NCBI GenBank assembly: GCA_902801415.1
Contig: CADCIK010000051.1
Span: forward strand, 1 to 35,626
Length of the DNA stretch: 35,626 nt
Direction of reading: 5' to 3'
DNA from: an uncultured Lachnospiraceae bacterium
GTDB lineage: Bacteria > Bacillota > Clostridia > Lachnospirales > Lachnospiraceae
This document shows positions 31,666 through 35,626 of the stretch, in pieces (within the stretch, counting starts at the first letter, position 1; each line of letters begins with the position of its first letter). Position numbers and translations under genes: made by a program. Under the pieces are notes generated by a model that was not told where the DNA came from, searched no databases, and worked only from the letters and a program-made list of their open reading frames with translations.

Positions 31666-31743
31666 ATGAATATGAAGTATTTTTGGATCCTGATAGGATT
31701 TATCCTGATCATGCAGATCCCGGTCTTACTTATGATGAAGTGA
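31666..31743 (+). CDS. Possible 25-residue single-helix membrane peptide
   Basis: M-N-M-K-Y-F-W then a hydrophobic stretch (ILIGFILIMQIPVLLMM) and Lys. GGGAG sits 7 nt before the ATG, and a terminator follows at 31761, so it would be the last cistron of the nucleoside transporter operon. No homology recognised; expression is unproven. Confidence 0.4.
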   Translation: MNMKYFWILIGFILIMQIPVLLMMK

Positions 31744-31760
31744 ATATGGTAAATGATCAG

Positions 31761-31787
31761 AAATGCGCTCCTCTGGGGGCGCATTTT
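31761..31787 (+). terminator. Terminator of the BMP operon
   Basis: AAATGCGCTCC (31761-31771) pairs with GGGGCGCATTT, followed by TTG T-rich sequence. Stem of about 11 bp. Confidence 0.8.
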
Positions 31788-31992
31788 TGTTTGCCCGAAC
31801 ACATGGAAAACAGCCGTTTTCCCGGATATATGGAAAAAACGGAATAGCTTTAATACAGAAGGAAGCGCTTATGCATATCCGGATCAGCTTAATATAATCT
31901 GATCATTACGTAAAACCATTCATTATATAGGAAATATGCACGAAAACATGATATTTGCTCAAAAAGAATTGCACAATTTAACGTATTAATGT

Positions 31993-32021
31993 TTGACCAA
32001 TACAACGCATATGAGTATAAT
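31993..32021 (+). promoter_or_regulatory. Promoter of the DUF3798 transporter operon
   Basis: TTGACC (31993-31998), 17 bp, TATAAT (32016-32021), about 37 bp before the ATG; TTTAAAGGAGGG follows as ribosome site. Confidence 0.72.
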
Positions 32022-32057
32022 AATCTCAATGTCTAATTCTTTTTAAAGGAGGGAGTT

Positions 32058-33226
32058 ATGAAAAAGAGATTAGTTAGCATTGTTCTCGGAGCAGTGATGG
32101 CGGTGCTACAATCGAGAACACCGAGGCACAGGAAGAGACCACGGAAGAGGCTGAGGCCCCTGCTGAGGATGCAGGCGAGGAAGCTGAGGCGGAAGCAGCT
32201 AGCGAAGACTTCCACATCGGTATCGTCACCGGTTCTGTTTCCCAGTCTGAAGATGACAGACGCGGCGCAGAAGCATTCCAGGCAAAGTATGGCGAAGAGA
32301 ACGTCACCCTTGCAATCTATCCTGATAACTTCACAGAAGAGCAGGAGACCACAATCCAGACAATCGTGAACCTGTCTGACGACCCGAAGATGAAGGCAAT
32401 CATCGTCAACCAGGCAGTGCCCGGAACCACAGAAGCGTTCCGCCGCATCAAAGAGAGCAGACCTGACATCATCTGCATCGCAGGTGAGTCCCACGAGGAT
32501 CTTCCCGAGATCGGCTCCGCTGCAGATCTGGTTGTCAACAACGACTTCGTAGCACGTGGCTATCTGATGATCCGTACCGCTCACGAGCTGGGCTGCGACA
32601 CATTCGTACACATTTCCTTCCCTCGTCACATGTCCTATGAGACCATGAGCCGCCGTGTTGCGATCATGAAAGAGGCTTGCCATGTTCCGGAGTGGATCGA
32701 CAAGTACGGCACAAACTCCGCATACTTCTGCACAAACGACGCACACACAGAGCCCCTTCTGAAGAAGCTTCTTGAGCTGGGCGGCTACTTCATCGAAGCT
32801 GACCTTCCGTCTCCTCTGATGGGCTATCCCGGAGCTCTTGGAATCGACCTGACAGAAGAAGCAGGCGACTTCCAGAAGATCCTTGCAAAGGTTGAAGCAG
32901 CAGTCGTTGAAAAAGGCGGCGCAGGCAGATTCGGCACATGGGCATACTCCTATGGCTACACTGTTTCCGCAGGTCTTGCTGAGCACGCTAGAAACGTCAT
33001 CCTTGGCACAAGCGAGCTGAACGATATCGATGCGATCTCCGCAGCATACGGCGTATTCTCACCCGGCGCTGAGTGGAACGGCTCCAACTACACCAACGTT
33101 GACACAGGCGTTAAGTCCGACAACATCTTCCTGATCTATCAGGATACTTACATCATGGGCGATCCCGGACACTACATGGGTTCCACCGATGTTGAAGTTC
33201 CCGAGAAGTACTTCACAGTTAAGTAA
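32058..33226 (+). pseudogene. DUF3798 substrate-binding protein, frame broken at its signal peptide
   Basis: ATG 32058 opens MKKRLVSIVLGAVMAV, a typical lipoprotein signal start, but the frame is lost near 32100. Another frame resumes at GATIENTEAQEE (about 32103), passes an acidic linker and gives a full DUF3798 domain: EDFHIGIVTGSVSQSEDDRR, AIIVNQAVPGTTEAFRRIKE, VVNNDFVARGYLMIRTAHEL, HISFPRHMSYETMSRRV, ... up to KYFTVK. The lipobox is missing, so a piece not divisible by three seems lost between signal and linker. Without repair, translation gives a short basic peptide. DUF3798 proteins sit beside such ATPase/permease genes; the ligand is unknown. Confidence 0.82.
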
Positions 33227-33290
33227 TCAGGACCACAGGCTTAGCACACGAACTGGCACCGTTTAGTGTCAGAACTGAATGAATCAGTCA

Positions 33291-33325
33291 GATGAGGAGG
33301 AGCCCTGTTCCTCCTCATCTTTTCT
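33291..33325 (+). terminator. Hairpin between DUF3798 gene and ATPase
   Basis: GATGAGGAGGA (33291-33301) pairs with TCCTCCTCATC (33309-33319), followed by TTTTCT. Probably partial termination, lowering ATPase expression relative to the binding protein. Confidence 0.82.
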
Positions 33326-33367
33326 GCATTTAAGTAACTGTTAAAATGCAAGTAGGAAGGCATTGGA

Positions 33368-34960
33368 ATGAACAATGAAAAAGCGCCGCTTCTTGAGATG
33401 CGGAATATCAAAAAGGACTTTTTTGGCAACCAGGTGCTGACAGACATCAACTTAAAGCTCAATGAAGGCGATGTTCTTGGTCTGTGCGGTGAGAACGGTG
33501 CAGGAAAGTCGACGCTGATGAAGATCCTCTTCGGTGCCTCGGACATCACTTCGACAGGCGGCTACGGCGGAGATATCCTGATCGACGGACAGAAGGTTTC
33601 TTTCAGCTCTCCCTTTGAGGCGATCGCGGCCGGTATCGGTATGGTACACCAGGAATTTTCCCTGATTCCGGGTTTTGACGCGACAGAGAACATTCTGCTC
33701 AACCGTGAGCCCAAGAAGAGTAATATCGTTTCTGAGGTATTTGGAGACAGACTGGATACGCTCGATCGCAAGGAAATGGACGAAAGAGCCAAGGCCGCTA
33801 TCGAGAAGATGGGCGTGTCGATCGATCAGCACATGATGATCAACAGCATGCCTGTCGGTCACAAGCAGTTTACCGAGATCGCGAGAGAACTGTCCAAAGA
33901 GCAGCTCAGGATCCTGATCCTGGACGAGCCCACGGCCGTTCTGACGGAGAGAGAAGCGGAGGCGCTTCTTGACTCGATCCGCGGTATGTCTGCAAGAGGC
34001 ATCACCGTAATCTTTATCACGCACCGCCTGCAGGAGATCCTGTCCGTATGCAACAAAGTCGCTGTCATGCGCGACGGCGTTCTGGTCCAGGAAGTTCCCG
34101 CCAAAGAGACGAGCGTGGAACAGATCACACATTGGATGGTCGGCCGCGATGTAAAGGGCGGCTCGGCAGCGGTTTCTACCCGCACCCATGAGGACGCGAA
34201 GACGATCCTCAAGATTGAGAAGCTCTGGGTGGATATGCCCGGAGAGACGGTACGAAACGTCAATCTGGAGGTCAAAGAGGGCGAGATCCTCGGTATCGGC
34301 GGCCTTGCAGGACAGGGCAAGCTCGGTATCCCCAACGGCATCATGGGCCTGTATGAGGCAGGCGGCAAGGTGACATTCGACGGACAGCAGATTCCGCTGA
34401 ACAGTCCCCGCAAGTGCCTGGATTCCTCCTTCGCTTTCGTTTCGGAAGACCGCAGAGGCGTCGGACTTTTGCTCGACGAATCACTGGAGTGGAATGTAGC
34501 TTTCCCGGCCATGCAGATCCAGAACAAGTTCCTCAAGTACTATCTGGGCGGACTGGTCAAATGGAGAGATGAAAAGGCGATCCGTGAGATCACCGAGAAA
34601 TATATCGACGAACTGAAGATCAAGTGCACAAGTTCCAAGCAGAACGCGAGAGAGCTTTCGGGCGGCAACCAGCAGAAGATCTGTCTTGCCAAGGCATTCG
34701 CGCTTGAGCCCAGGCTCCTCTTCGTATCGGAGCCCACACGAGGCATCGACGTCGGTGCCAAGGCGCTGGTTCTGGACGCACTCAAGAAATTCAACCGTGA
34801 AAACGGCGTAACTGTAGTTATGATCTCCTCCGAGCTGGAGGAGCTTCGCCAGACATGTGACCGCATCGCGATCGTTTCCGGCGGCAAGATCTCGGGCATT
34901 CTTCCCGCAAGTTCTTCCGTTGAGGATCTGGGTATGCTGATGCTTAGCAACGTCATTTAA
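33368..34960 (+). CDS. ABC transporter ATPase, two-domain sugar/BMP type
   Basis: 530 residues. The first domain has Walker A GENGAGKST (about 38-46), HQEFSLIP, a signature replaced by MPVGHKQ as usual for the type, and Walker B LILDEPTAVLTE. The second has a degenerate P-loop GLAGQGKLGI, signature LSGGNQQKICLAKAF and a Walker B LLFVSEPTRGIDVGA, with Ser before the Glu where many have Asp. It powers the permease that follows, for the ligand of the DUF3798 protein. AGGAAGG precedes the ATG; the next gene is 16 bp downstream. Confidence 0.9.
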   Translation: MNNEKAPLLEMRNIKKDFFGNQVLTDINLKLNEGDVLGLCGENGAGKSTLMKILFGASDITSTGGYGGDILIDGQKVSFSSPFEAIAAGIGMVHQEFSLIPGFDATENILLNREPKKSNIVSEVFGDRLDTLDRKEMDERAKAAIEKMGVSIDQHMMINSMPVGHKQFTEIARELSKEQLRILILDEPTAVLTEREAEALLDSIRGMSARGITVIFITHRLQEILSVCNKVAVMRDGVLVQEVPAKETSVEQITHWMVGRDVKGGSAAVSTRTHEDAKTILKIEKLWVDMPGETVRNVNLEVKEGEILGIGGLAGQGKLGIPNGIMGLYEAGGKVTFDGQQIPLNSPRKCLDSSFAFVSEDRRGVGLLLDESLEWNVAFPAMQIQNKFLKYYLGGLVKWRDEKAIREITEKYIDELKIKCTSSKQNARELSGGNQQKICLAKAFALEPRLLFVSEPTRGIDVGAKALVLDALKKFNRENGVTVVMISSELEELRQTCDRIAIVSGGKISGILPASSSVEDLGMLMLSNVI

Positions 34961-34976
34961 GAGAAGGGAGGAAGAG

Positions 34977-35626
34977 ATGACTAAAGATAAGTTCAAGGCT
35001 GCTCTTAAGAGTTTCGGCCTTCCCCGTCTGATCATCGCAGGTTTCCTGCTCCTTCTGCTGATCATGGCACCTTTTGTCGGAGCAGATCTGCCGACACAGA
35101 TCTCCAATATCATTAACCGTTTCAGCTGGAACGGTATTCTGGTACTGGCTATGGTACCCATGGTTCACTCCGGCTGCGGACTGAACTTCGGACTTCCGCT
35201 GGGAATCATTTCCGGACTTCTCGGCGCCACGCTCTCCATTGAGCTTGGCTTCACAGGTCCCCTTTCCTTCCTGGCAGCGATCCTGATCGCAACGCCCTTC
35301 GCGCTGGTCCTCGGCGCGCTGTACGGATGGCTTCTCAACAAGATCAAGGGCGGAGAGATGATGATCGCGACCTACGTCGGATTCTCCTCTGTATCTCTGA
35401 TGTGTATGATGTGGCTGATCCTTCCCTATCACAGCCCCAACATGGTATGGGGTCTTTCCGGTAAAGGCCTTCGTACAACGATCTCCCTGGAAGGCTACTA
35501 CATCGGCGCCCTTGCCAAAATAGGACAGATCAACATCGGCGCGATCTCGATCCCGACCGGAACCCTTCTGTTCTTTGCCCTTCTCGCGTTTGCGATCTGG
35601 GCTTTCCTGCACACCAAGACAGGAAC
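34977..35626 (+). CDS. ABC transporter permease, cut by the window end
   Basis: At least 216 residues from ATG 34977 (AAGGGAGGAAGAG upstream), open at the right edge. Multiple hydrophobic helices, with GCGLNFGLPLGIISGLLGATLS, ALYGWLLNKIKGGEMMIATYVGFSS and TGTLLFFALLAFAIWAF, the pattern of BMP/DUF3798-linked permeases. A second permease would be expected beyond the window. Confidence 0.88.
   Translation, partial: MTKDKFKAALKSFGLPRLIIAGFLLLLLIMAPFVGADLPTQISNIINRFSWNGILVLAMVPMVHSGCGLNFGLPLGIISGLLGATLSIELGFTGPLSFLAAILIATPFALVLGALYGWLLNKIKGGEMMIATYVGFSSVSLMCMMWLILPYHSPNMVWGLSGKGLRTTISLEGYYIGALAKIGQINIGAISIPTGTLLFFALLAFAIWAFLHTKTG

Overview
The window looks like a chromosome segment of an anaerobic, low-to-mid-GC Firmicute of class Clostridia, most like Lachnospiraceae. 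That inference rests on Clostridia-type ABC transporters (peptide, BMP/nucleoside, DUF3798-linked), a split chromate-type transporter, strong AAGGAGG ribosome sites, a cysteine desulfidase of the 'serine dehydratase alpha' type, and a small Firmicute-style type I toxin-antitoxin. No rRNA, tRNA, phage, transposase or CRISPR was seen. Every reading is by eye; no search was run.

Layout. (1) 1-2850: palindromic repeats, a hexapeptide acetyltransferase, then a 375-bp type I toxin-antitoxin cassette present twice plus a third antitoxin-only half copy, flanking a Pr6Pr-like membrane protein, followed by a flavodoxin. (2) 2925-4112: a P-loop GTPase, then a 640-bp noncoding array (A). (3) 4813-10805: oligopeptide ABC operon oppBCDFA. 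oppC and oppD carry frame breaks, and oppA has its C-terminal segment placed at the N-terminus. (4) 10806-11598: a second noncoding array (B) with an inverted organisation. (5) 11599-24777: a dense run of small metabolic and housekeeping genes (cysteine desulfidase, KptA, DUF1801, HD hydrolases, P1 peptidase, flavodoxin, ChrA pair, HTH protein, aldo/keto reductase, phosphoesterase, NUDIX, acyltransferase-like protein, SGNH lipoprotein). They are punctuated by one family of palindromic elements (core GACCGAAGGGTAACCCTGTG) that supplies stop or start codons to several of them. (6) 24778-25380: noncoding array C, which shares a 10-12 bp motif with array A. (7) 25381-31623: a BMP-type nucleoside ABC operon with a double-domain binding protein. 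(8) 31993-35626: a second BMP-like operon (DUF3798 binding protein, ATPase, permease cut by the window end).

The most promising signals are: the duplicated toxin-antitoxin, whose two terminator stems covary while still holding the stop codon and whose Shine-Dalgarno has matching anti-SD elements both in its own leader and in the antisense RNA; the permuted OppA; the coding-end palindromic repeats; and the motif shared by arrays A and C next to two transporter operons. All three substrate-binding protein genes are rearranged near the signal peptide. This is either real recombination between paralogs or an assembly artefact, and read-level evidence is needed to decide.
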